The notes under the pieces: model-generated | Databases searched by the model: none | The model's input: only the letters and a program-made list of their open reading frames with translations | What the model was told of the DNA's origin: nothing | Assembly (NCBI GenBank): GCA_963727755.1 | Contig: CAVSHN010000014.1 | Coordinates: 124,001 to 188,000, forward strand | Direction: 5' to 3' | Length of the DNA: 64,000 nucleotides | Source: DASYAN01 sp963727755 | GTDB taxonomy: Bacteria; Chloroflexota; Ktedonobacteria; Ktedonobacterales; Ktedonobacteraceae | In this document: piece by piece, positions 1-9,093 of the stretch | Layout of the letters: the number at the start of each line of letters is the position of its first letter | How positions within the stretch are numbered: position 1 is the first letter of the stretch | Position numbers and translations under genes: made by a program

Positions 1-989
1 CGTTAGTGCTAGAATAGCTTTTTGGCTTTTTCGATCCGCTTCTGCAAATCTTGGGATTGCTTGTGGGCATGGGCAGGAGAATACACCACCAGGACACGCT
101 CTTGCCAACTGCCTCCGTGATCGTCTTGGCAGCTCCTCGTGAATTCATAGCCCTTCGCGATGGTTATCTCCTGATCTCCATCCTTGATGACCACTTGCTG
201 CCAGTTGTCTTCTCCCATGGATAAAGCCATCGTAACCCACGTTTTCATGGCCGATGCTGTTTCCCCCACCAGTGCTAATGGAGTGAGGTAGTGATGCCCA
301 AGTCGCATGATACCCGCCCGTGTTGCTAGTGCGCTCATCTTACAATCACCGACCAAGAGCAATTGGCAATCTTCACCCAAGAAGGAATGGACGCGCTCAA
401 TCAGTGGGAGATAGAACGGGTCATCGGCATGTTGCCCAGCCAAAACATCTAGTGCGACTGGCAAACCCAGTGGCGCTAGTACTGCCATCATTAGCTTTAT
501 TTGACGTAATGCAGGATTATCTTTACTGTGACCAAATTGCCAGAGGCTCCCTTCCCCTCCTTCTCGATAACCTGAAATCGTTGTGGCGTCGATATGCATG
601 GTCTTTTTACGCAGATCATAGACTTTTACCAGATTTTTGGCTAACATCTCCTCTGTCTTGTGCCAATTGTTATCGTCACTTAAATATGATAATGCGATGG
701 TTAAGCGATCATCGCTGCAGTCGGTATCGCTAATTTTCTGGCCTGTTATTGCTTCTAGAGTGTCATGCATTCCACGTACCCAAGCTTGCACTGGTAGCTT
801 GCGATGGTCTCCTTCGCTGATCATGTAGGCTAGCCAGATACACAGTGTCCAGCCCCAGCTTAGCCTCCCTCCAACACAATACCTCTTGCACACGATGTCG
901 ATCAGGGCGGGTAAACCCATACGCTTGATTTGTTCTATCAATACAACGACATCATCGATTATTTCATTGTCAACGGCTATATCTTGCAT
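1..989 (-). pseudogene. IS1634-like DDE transposase, frame broken at its 3' side
   Basis: A 326-residue frame runs from the ATG at 989 to a stop at 9-11. It resembles IS1634-type transposases of the IS4 superfamily: an N-terminal domain (residues 1-110, with IALSYLSDD), then a DDE core with the first Asp in MHIDATTISG (D134) and the second in LLVGDCKMSA (D215). The third acidic residue is missing because the frame ends too early; relatives are usually 500 residues or more. Reading the last codons in the -1 frame gives KAILALT instead of KLF-stop, which fits the family better, so the rest of the gene probably lies off the left edge in another frame. The break falls on AAAAAG (about 14-25), a run prone to slippage. 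I could not place the inverted repeat ends. Family assignment is by recognition, not by search. Confidence 0.75.
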
Positions 990-1237
990 CAGGCGCTTCT
1001 CCTAATTATTTACTCACGGGCGTTTACTTGCCCCCATACGTGCTAGGGAGTCTGCCATTATCATATCCGATTTGCACCCATGCTATCCACTCCCACTATG
1101 AGAGCGTCCCTCCACTATTTACAAAAAGGCCCCGCTTGACTGTGCGAATGGTGAGTTGCCTCTGCAATGGACGCCAGAAATTGCATTGTGGTGCCAATGA
1201 GAAGCATTGAGAGTTTGCATTTTTGCATTTACAAGTC
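990..1237. other. Gap between transposase and small-RNA promoter
   Basis: No convincing gene. The right end of the insertion sequence should lie here, but no inverted repeat can be assigned because the other end is outside the window. The repeated TTTGCATTT just before 1238 makes an AT-rich lead-in to the promoter. Confidence 0.3.
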
Positions 1238-1266
1238 TTGACAATTTATACCCACATAAGTATACT
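1238..1266 (+). promoter_or_regulatory. Sigma-70 type promoter of small RNA copy 1
   Basis: TTGACA (1238-1243), a spacer of exactly 17 bases and TATACT (1261-1266). The same two hexamers and spacing occur at 19516 and 22685, each time in front of a related short RNA. No start codon with a ribosome binding site follows, so the transcript looks non-coding. Confidence 0.8.
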
Positions 1267-1423
1267 ATTAATAGTCCGTAAACCTTAACCTAGGAAGGCA
1301 GTTACGAAAGTAACTAGGACCAGAAAAAAAATAAAACCGAGCCGAAGACTGACCGTATGGCAAGCTGTCTAGCTTAGATCTTTGCTAGAATAGGTTCTGC
1401 CGTCCCTTTGCGGACGGTTTTTT
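1267..1423 (+). ncRNA. Putative small RNA, copy 1, convergent to a DUF3800 gene
   Basis: The stretch runs from a strong promoter to an intrinsic terminator and has no plausible ORF. A hairpin with stem AGTTAC/GTAACT and a GAAA tetraloop lies near 1302-1317 and is followed at once by AGGACCAG. The copies at 19516 and 22685 also have a (different) hairpin followed by AGTAGGACTAG, and all three have GAAGGC or GAAGCC just before it. A second small hairpin AAGCT-GTCT-AGCTT lies near 1363. Primary sequence is otherwise poorly shared, so homology to the other copies rests on promoter, order of elements and DUF3800 neighbourhood. I recall RNA motifs associated with DUF3800 genes being described by comparative genomics; I cannot check whether this is one. 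Confidence 0.6.
1400..1423 (+). terminator. Intrinsic terminator of small RNA copy 1
   Basis: Perfect 6-bp stem CCGTCC (1400-1405) / GGACGG (1412-1417) with a 6-base loop, followed by six T (1418-1423). It ends 8 bases before the stop of the convergent DUF3800 gene, so it separates the two transcripts. Confidence 0.85.
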
Positions 1424-1431
1424 CTGTCTAT

Positions 1432-2025
1432 TTACACCTCAACCAGCACCCCAGATTTCACAGCTCTATCAAAAAGCTGTTTGGCCTCTCCACTATCACC
1501 ATCCAACACATCACGTATAAAACCCGCTAAAGAGTCAGCAAGCCGAATCAAAGAATTATTTTCATCTTTCGCAACACCCATAACTTTATATGTAGAAACA
1601 CCCAACTTACGAAGCTCACTACCATACTCATGTCGCTTTGCTTTACTCAATCCATCTACATATATAATGGTTGTAAGATCCTCCTTTGTTTTTCCCCAAT
1701 TAACTGCTCTTGCAATCCCCTCAATTGTTACCAAGTCATACTCTTTTGTCTTTCTAAAGACAGAATACCTAAAGGCTCCCTTAAATTCTTTATTTTTAAA
1801 GAATGTATACAAATACGCTAGTCTATCAGCATACTCTGATTTCCTCCATTTTGTCTTTCCTTTTCCTGTTTTGATTTCAACATCTTCACAGAATTTCAGC
1901 AAGTCATCTCTCTTTTCTTCAATAACAATAACAGTCACAATAAATATACGACCTTTTGTATCCTGCCCGTTTTCATCAACATAGCAATACAACTTTACTT
2001 TATCTATACCCCTACCTATATCCAT
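1432..2025 (-). CDS. DUF3800 domain protein
   Basis: 197 residues. The N-terminus reads YVDENG (around residue 15), a later strand reads IIYVDG (around 120), and the C-terminus reads RLADSLAGFIRD. These are the places where DUF3800 proteins keep acidic residues, and the family is generally taken to have an RNase H-like fold; its biochemical role is not established. The start at 2025 has only a weak AGGT upstream. The gene lies 31 bases downstream of the broken mrr on the same strand, so the two were probably cotranscribed, and it converges on small RNA copy 1. A remnant of a second DUF3800 gene sits in the same geometry at 22844-22965. Inference: part of a small RNA-protein module in a defence-like setting. 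Confidence 0.75.
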   Translation of the reverse strand: MDIGRGIDKVKLYCYVDENGQDTKGRIFIVTVIVIEEKRDDLLKFCEDVEIKTGKGKTKWRKSEYADRLAYLYTFFKNKEFKGAFRYSVFRKTKEYDLVTIEGIARAVNWGKTKEDLTTIIYVDGLSKAKRHEYGSELRKLGVSTYKVMGVAKDENNSLIRLADSLAGFIRDVLDGDSGEAKQLFDRAVKSGVLVEV

Positions 2026-2056
2026 GTTGCTACCTATTCAAATAAGTACTAATTAT

Positions 2057-2981
2057 TTATTCTTCGCTAAAATAGTCAAGATCTATCTTCTTCACAATGT
2101 ATCTCGACTCTTCAGTAACTCCTACATCATGCTCTATCATTAATTGAACAAGCTGCTTCCCATCTATCAAGATAATCTTTAAATTATCAATACTATTGGC
2201 ATATTCTATTGCCTGCTTTGAGAAATTCGAGGTTGTGATCAATATTCCCTTGCGAGCCTTTCTTCCTATAAGTGCTCCCGCAAAGCCTTGCACAATAGGA
2301 CTGCCAACAGTTCCTTCCCATCTTTTCGCTTGAAGATAAATAGCATCTAGCCCTAATTTATCCTCTTTTATTATTCCGTCTATTCCTCCATCTCCAACTT
2401 GACCAACAGCTTGACCTGCGTCTTTTCTTGAGCCACCATAACCCATAGCAATTATTAGGTCTACAACGAGATTTTCAAAGAACTTAGGTGAACTAGTTTT
2501 TATATGCTCTAGTAATTCTTGTGCTAGGTCTTGTCGTAAGCTTTGATAACTTGTATCTAATAGCTCTTGGGGTGTTTGACTAGTTTTTTCAACGATTTCT
2601 TGTGTGACATAGGAAGCTTCATCTGCTTGATTTTCTTTGCTATTCGTGAATTCTAGGAATTTCAGGAAATTGCTTAAGAAACTTTACGTTGATTTGAGGT
2701 GGGTTGTCCTTTACTACTCTGATGCCTTGTTCAGTTATGCGAAATTTCGATCTTCCTGTGCTTGTGATAAGGCGAGCCTTGGCCAAATATGTACGTGCCC
2801 AATAGACGCGATTGTCGAATTTGCGTTGTTTACCACTAGGCAATATCTCTTTTCTATCTTGGTCGCTAAGATCAAATTGCTCTGCGAGAGTATCTATGAT
2901 TTCACTAAGATTGTGTTCATTTCCATCAATAGCAATTTTTAAAAGTGGGAGCATAAGACTCTGATAGTCTGGAACAGCCAT
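2057..2981 (-). pseudogene. mrr: Mrr-family restriction endonuclease, split by one +1 frame break
   Basis: The N-terminal winged-helix domain (MAVPDYQSLMLPLLKIA, start ATG 2981 behind GAGGAGGT) ends at a TAG at 2640-2642. The next frame carries on without overlap as NSKENQADEASYVTQEI and leads through FFENLVVDLIIAMGYGG into the Mrr catalytic domain: GDGGIDGII, LGLDAIYLQAKRW (the D...QxK site) and KGILITTSNFS. Joined, the product would be about 307 residues, the usual size of Mrr. Mrr enzymes cut DNA carrying foreign methylation. As it stands the gene gives only a helix-turn-helix fragment, unless the break is a sequence error or is read through by frameshifting. It precedes the DUF3800 gene on the same strand. 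Confidence 0.8.
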
Positions 2982-3101
2982 AATCAACCTCCTCATAACA
3001 GATTTTTTAGGCTTGTTTGTATATTTTTGCATTGGAGCATGCCAATAATAGCATAGAAGAGCTTTAGTGGCAACTCCAGTCAAATCAAAACATCTTTTTA
3101 C

Positions 3102-3569
3102 TTAGTTCATCCACTCACCCGGCCTACGATTGATATGAATACTCCCTTCGCGACTTTTGAGCATCTTGCCGTCCTCGGCAATGCGACTAGGCAACTCTGA
3201 TAGGTTGATGCTATGCCAGTAAGCAGCCGGGAATAGGCCAATGCCAATAGCCAAAGCTGCTGCGATTTCCGCTCGGTTGATAGGAAGCTTTGGAGGCAAG
3301 GGGTAGGGGATTTGCGATCGTGTGATCACACCAAAGTAAAAGAGGATGGCGAAGGCGAGGAAAGCCATTTCAATCGCACATACGGCGTAATAGCTGAATA
3401 CCTCTTTTTTGTGTCGTCCCCGGAAGACAAAAGCCAGTACAATATTCAAGAGGCATAGGAAACCAGTAATCCACAATGTGATAGCCATTACCTGCTTGGG
3501 ATTAACGGGTCCTGCCAATGGGCCAGTCAGAGTCAGACTGAGTAGAGAGCTGGTTGCAATTAGACTCAT
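3102..3569 (-). CDS. Small multi-pass membrane protein of unknown function
   Basis: 155 residues with three to four hydrophobic segments (roughly 1-20, 26-50, 62-84 and 105-120) and a basic, polar tail (SREGSIHINRRPGEWMN). GGAG lies ten bases upstream of the ATG at 3569. I do not recognise a family. It follows the disrupted kinase (3650-6220) by about 80 bases on the same strand and could be its last cotranscribed gene. Confidence 0.6.
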   Translation of the reverse strand: MSLIATSSLLSLTLTGPLAGPVNPKQVMAITLWITGFLCLLNIVLAFVFRGRHKKEVFSYYAVCAIEMAFLAFAILFYFGVITRSQIPYPLPPKLPINRAEIAAALAIGIGLFPAAYWHSINLSELPSRIAEDGKMLKSREGSIHINRRPGEWMN

Positions 3570-3649
3570 CGCATGATATCTCCATTAAGAACACAAACTG
3601 ACAATAATACAAGCCAATAGATACATTTACAGCACAGATGCTAACGAGC

Positions 3650-6220
3650 TTAGGAATGGGTCAGAATGAGGTTAGAGAATGCAATTTCTGCTCCAGCCTG
3701 ATTGACCAGCATGCCGATCTGACCACTCTGGAACGAACCATCCGAGACCGTGCCAACCTGTTTCCCATTTACCAGAAACGTGAAGTTAGAACCATTGGCC
3801 ACAACCTTGACGGTATTACTATTTGCTGGTCCCTTTCCAAGATGGTATTCACTTCCCAAGGGTTGGTGCCAGAGCAAGTTCCAGGGATCAGATTGGCTAC
3901 TATCATACTTGCGAAACTGGTATTCCGCATTATTATTAGTGGGTTTTATTTCAAAACAGTAAAATGTTTGAGAATTTCTGATTCTTCTGACTGTAACGCA
4001 GGACTAGGCCAAAAAGGTTGAGTTTAGTAGGATCGACAGTTGCATCATCACCTTTTACTTCATCAAGCGTCATCGTATAGGCAAATGGCTCTGGTATGTT
4101 GTCATCTGGCAAGAGCGCAATTGCCAGATTATTTGAACTATTGTTAGCGATGTGATAGGTCCCATCATTCTCAAACCCGAAGATGTGGTTATTGTAGGCA
4201 CCAACAATCCAATTATGACTATTTTGGCTCAGGGAATCCGTCAGAATGATGTTAGCCTGAGCGGTTGCGGTTGCTCTTGCAATTATTGTCGCCGTCACGT
4301 TAGGAGTAACTTCGACCTTTCTAGCGGTCTGCGTTGATTGAGGACTACTTGTACGAGCCAGCAAGTAGATACCAGAAGTTAAGATGATCACCAGTGTTAA
4401 GATGACTACTGTAGCAACCTTGATCTTTTGCTTCAAGCCATCATTGGAAGTGCCCAGAGGAGATGAAGCATTTGTATCAGGCGTTTGCTGCAAGACAGGC
4501 AATAGGCCAGTCACGTACTGGCCTGGCTGGCCTGCTACTGGCACTTTGACAATCTTGACTGCCTGGGTTAGTTTTAGCATCCCAGTCTGTCCGTTATTCC
4601 CGTTAACCGGGACCATCAGTGCCCCTGTAGAGCTTCGTTGAGGAGCAGCCGCGTTGAGTGCCCCTGTACCCGTTGGCATTGATGGTACCATGGAATGAAA
4701 GCATTCTGGCAATACAATTGTGTTAAAAGGTCCTGGCGCTTTTGGTGCCAGAGAGGGATTAATGAGTTCTCTTGTCTTATGCTCCATCTTAGGAGGTAAT
4801 GCAGGAGCGGGTGCAGATGGCTTTTCCTCTGCTACTTTTATTGCTTGCTCCTTAGCAGAAGGTGATTCAAGCTGTACTGCCTTGAGAGAAGATGTTGTAG
4901 CCTTCACAGGCTGGGTGTCTTTGACAATCAGGGGCGCGGTTAACCCCTTGGGTGCTACGCCTTGGTCTTCGGCAAGCAGTTTAGTTCGATGGGTCAAGCG
5001 TGATTTATCTGATGCAGGATTGTCGTCTTTAACATCTATTGCGGGTTGTTCTGCCTGCAATGGCGAAAGCCGATGGGGCTGAAGTCCCAGAAGGCCAGAA
5101 AACGAGGGAAGTGTCATGCTGGTCTTTGCGATGATGTCATCCTTTGGCAGACCATTGTTGGCCTGTGCTGAAAAAGTTGGGACGGAGACAACAGGTTTGA
5201 TACTATTTTGCACCTTGGATTGCTGGGACAGTTCTGTGACAGCCATTCGAGCAGCATTACGCCACACCGGATCGAATAGGCTGCGTGGGCGGTTTGCAGT
5301 AGAGCGCTCACCATTAGGAGCCTGGACAGCTGCAAAATACCCTGTATCTAACATGACACCAGCAGTCTCTAAGGCCCGACGGAAAGCAGTAGCGAAATCC
5401 CGAGCACAGGAATAGCGATTTTCAGGAAGTCGGGCCATGGCATGTAGTATCGCCTCTTCAGCTGCGGCAGGCAGATCTGGACGGTGAATACGAGGTGAAG
5501 GTGGAGCACTATGCAAATGCTGAAGTGCCACTTTCATGGGAGTATTGCCTGTAAATGGCACAACACCAACCACCATATGGTAGACCAGGACACCTAGGGA
5601 GTAGATATCTGCACGTGCATCTACTCCTTCGCCGCCAAGAACTTGCTCTGGCGCCATATAATCTGGTGTACCCATTGGCATATCAAACTCTGAGAGCGGA
5701 TTTGACGATATGTGCCCTTCCGCCACAATTTTAACCAACCAAAATCGGTAAGTAAGAGGCGCTTCTCAGGAGTAAGCAAGATATTGGCTGGTTTGATATC
5801 GCGGTGAATAACACCACGCTGGTGAGCGAAATCGAGAGCAGAAGCCATCTGCTCTAAATAACTAACCACCTTGGTCAAAGGCAATCTACCCTCGTACACC
5901 AATTCATCACGTAATGTGCCACCGCTGATGTAGGCCATTACCAGATAAGCTAGTCCATCACGTTCCCCATATTCATGCACAGGCACAATATTAGGATGTC
6001 CTAACAAAGCAGCAGCATCTGTCTCACGACGGAATCGTGCCAGGAATGCCGCATGTTGGCTTGGTTGCGCTGTTGTCATCGGTAAGAGTACTTTAACAGC
6101 TACCTGACGCCGTGGGCGAGATTGTTGAGCGAGAAATACTGCGCCCACGCTTCCACGTCCAATCAGTTTTTCCAACGTACAGGTTCCTAATACCATTCCA
6201 CACAATGATTCTACGTTCAT
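3650..6220 (-). pseudogene. Receptor Ser/Thr kinase A, two frame breaks
   Basis: The kinase domain starts at 6220 (LEKLIGRGSVGAVFLAQQ glycine loop, VAVKVLLP lysine, HRDIKPANILL catalytic loop, TDFG). Right after DFG a base is missing near 5737: the expected LVKIVAEG continues in the frame running from 5738 down to 3951, which carries MGTPDYMAPEQVLGG, the C-lobe, a long Pro/Ser/Thr-rich linker and one membrane segment (VVILTLVIILTSGIYLL). Near 3965 a second shift (+1) leads into a third frame that finishes the extracellular domain (TFYCFEIKP ... VLVNQAGAEIAF-like end) at 3650. That domain matches kinase B and looks like a LamG/DUF1080-type beta-sandwich. Kinases A and B are tandem paralogues. 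No full-length product is possible unless the breaks are sequence errors. Confidence 0.8.
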
Positions 6221-6335
6221 GAATATTTCCCCTTTTTTACCGTCGATGCTATATTATTCTGGCATGGCTTGTTTCATCGCACTTCTAAACCTTCCTCCCC
6301 CGTTGATCCAAGACACAGACATGCCAATGATGGTA

Positions 6336-8756
6336 CTAGCTTTTTGTGACTAAGAGATTGCGAAAGGCAACCTCAGTCCCTTTGAGGTTGACAATCATAC
6401 CCACCATCCCTTGGGTTAGCGAAGCATCCTCAAATGTCTTCGATAGCGTAGTCCCATTGATAGTGACGGTAAACTCGCTACCATGCATAAAGATCTTGAA
6501 AGTGTTGACTGCTTGTGGGCCATGTCCCTGATGAAACTCATTGCCGAACGGCCGTTTTCCATCTTAAATCAGAGTCCATGGGTTGCCTGAGTTCGTATTA
6601 TCATATTTCCAGAAATAATACGCACCACCCTTCATGTTGACTACCTCAAAACTGTAGAAGGTAATAATCGGATCGCCGTTTTTATTCTTCTTGTTATCTT
6701 GCTGGCTAAAGTGAAAAATCATGCCGAACGAATTGTTGGCATTGGCATCATCGCCAGCAATCTCCTCCATTGTGAGTTGGTAGCCAATCGTACCACTGAA
6801 TGAGTTGGTTGATAGGATACTTGCTCGCCCGTTCTGATCATTATCGTCGGTGATATGATATGCTCCATCCTTGAAAGCATAGGCAGTAGGCGGATCAGTA
6901 TACCAGTGATGGGTATTCTGCTGAAGAGGATCAGAGAGAAGAATGTTGGTCTGCACGGTTGCTGTTATATTGGACAATCCTGCTGGTTTATTGGGTGTTG
7001 AAGGCTTTGCCCGATTAACGAACAAGATACCAAGAGCTGCAAAAATTGCCAGTAGACTCACGATAACCATCAGCCTCTTCAACCAGGGTTGGGGAATTTG
7101 TTCTCTCACTCTGTTTGACACCAAGCTTATGCTGTCCTGGAGTTGAGGGGTAACTGGTACTTCTTCGATCAGGGACTGACCGGGTTGATCTGCGACCGTA
7201 GTCTCCTGGACACCTTTTAGCGTATTTGTGTGGTTTATACTCGTTGGTATTTTCTGAGACCCTGATTCTGTATCTAGCGTTTTCTCAGTTTCTGGCTCTG
7301 CTAACGTCTTAATTGGCATCTTTCGTACGGTTGGTGATTGTTTCCTGCGTGTTGGAAAAGGCACAGGCTGCTTTGCTGACAGTATTGTTAGGCTATTGGC
7401 AGGAGTCAATGTGGAATCCTTCGCTAGTGCTGCTGGTAATATGCCTGAGCTGGCACCAATCAAGGGAAATTTTCCAGTGCGAGATAACAAACCGCTTCTA
7501 TCTGATCCTGTAGCTGGACCGGTATTAGGTTTGGTTGCAGGTATTTCGCTGCTACTACTCGTCTCGTCTGGTACAAGGGCAGGAGCCACATCAGCTTTGG
7601 TTGCTGGCATTACCTCTCCATTGGCAATAGCGAACTTGCCAGTACGTAATACCAAACCTCTACGCAGACCTTTTGCAGTAATAGGGCTTTCTTCTGATAT
7701 TACAGGTGTTTCAGGTATTAAACCATGTAGAGGATCAGGCTGGGTTGCGGTTTTGCTCTGCAGATCTTTGCTTGTAGCGAGCTTGGGAGGTGAAGTAGTC
7801 TGTCGGATGGGCTCAAATTGTCGTTTAGGAAGAGCCCGCCATGCGCCAGTTGAGCCACTGTGCAAGCCATTGATAGCGTTTGACTCTAAGTCGATGCCAG
7901 CATCGAGCAGTGCTTGACGGAATGCACTTGCCAAATCATTCGCACGTAAATACCGATCTGCTGGCTTTTTTGCCATAGCACGTTGTATTACTTGTTCAGC
8001 CCGAATAGGTAGATCGGGTCGTAATATGAGCGGCGATGGGGGTGGAAGCCGTAGATGCTGGGCAGCTATTTGCATAGGAGTTTCACCACGGAATGGTGTT
8101 GTGCCAGTTACCATCTGGAAGAGAAGGATACCAAGAGAGTACAGATCTGCGCGTGCATCAACATCATCGCCAATTACTTGTTCAGGAGCCATGTAATCAG
8201 GTGTGCCTACTGGAGCACCAACGCCTGTGAGGCGGACCATAGCAGACTGCCCCTCAGCAATAATTTTTACTAGGCCAAAATCGCCTAAGAGGAGGCGTTC
8301 TTCATGGGTAACCATGATATTGGCTGGTTTAACGTCTCGGTGGATGACACCACGATCATGAGCTACGTCGATAGCGTCAGCGAGCTGTTCTAGGTAATTG
8401 GCAGCTTTTGCTAATGGGAGGGGACCTTCACGTTCCAAGACATCGCGTAAAGTTCCGCCACTGATATAAGGCATTACCAAGTAGGCTATGCCATTAGCTT
8501 CTCCATATTCGTGAACAGGCACAATATTAGGGTGTTCCAATGCAGCAGCTGCATCTGTTTCACGTCGAAAGCGCTCGAGAAAGGCCGCCAGTTGATCAGG
8601 AGTCAAGGGAATCATGGGTAGGAGCACTTTAACAGCAACTTGACGCTTGGGGCGGGATTGTTGTGCTAGGAACACTGCACCCATGCCACCCTGCCCAATG
8701 AGCTTTTGTAGGGTGCAAGTACCCAATACTGTTCCTATCAATGATTCTGCATTCAT
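6336..8756 (-). pseudogene. Receptor Ser/Thr kinase B with an in-frame TAA in its sensor domain
   Basis: A long frame of 730 residues from ATG 8756: glycine loop IGQGGMGAVFLAQQ, VAVKVLLP, HRDVKPANIMV, DFGLVK, GTPDYMAPEQV, all catalytic residues present; then a Ser/Thr/Pro-rich linker, a membrane segment (LMVIVSLLAIFAALGILFV) and an extracellular beta-sandwich like that of kinase A. A TAA at 6564-6566 follows NPWTLI. The same frame stays open beyond it (DGKRPFGNEFHQG ... VAFRNLLVTKS) to a TAG at 6336-6338, ending where kinase A ends. So one nonsense codon removes the last ~75 residues; kinase and membrane parts could still be made. Upstream CACGGAGCG is a plausible ribosome binding site. Confidence 0.85.
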
Positions 8757-9093
8757 CCAAACGCTCCGTGGAGACCCATCCCGTTTACAAGGTGGGAGGG
8801 GAACTTACCTCTGCCTGTTATACTATCTGCCTTTAAGTGCGACTCCATAGGTATCTCCGTGCATTCCCAGTCTGCAAACGGATTGAGCACCTCAAGCAGG
8901 GAGGTGTGAGGTCAGTCTACCATGTTCTATGATGATGATCAAGAATATAGACCATTTGAGCTATTCAGTCTTTCATGGTTAGTATGATAGTATCAACATA
9001 GCTATTTCTGCGTTAAATTGTACTTTTGTGCTCTCTAAATAGAAGGACGAATCATAAGCCATCAGTGAGCAGGCAGTAGGTGAAAAGGGCTAT
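8757..9093. other. Gap between kinase B and helicase
   Basis: Contains the upstream region of kinase B (minus strand). No ORF, strong hairpin or well-spaced promoter pair was recognised. Confidence 0.3.

Noticed and set aside
1481..1984. Long frame opposite the DUF3800 gene
   Set aside because: Antisense shadow; the minus-strand frame has family motifs and this one has none.
3638..4021. Gene on the plus strand over the end of kinase A
   Set aside because: Antisense shadow of the sensor domain; no start context or recognisable family.
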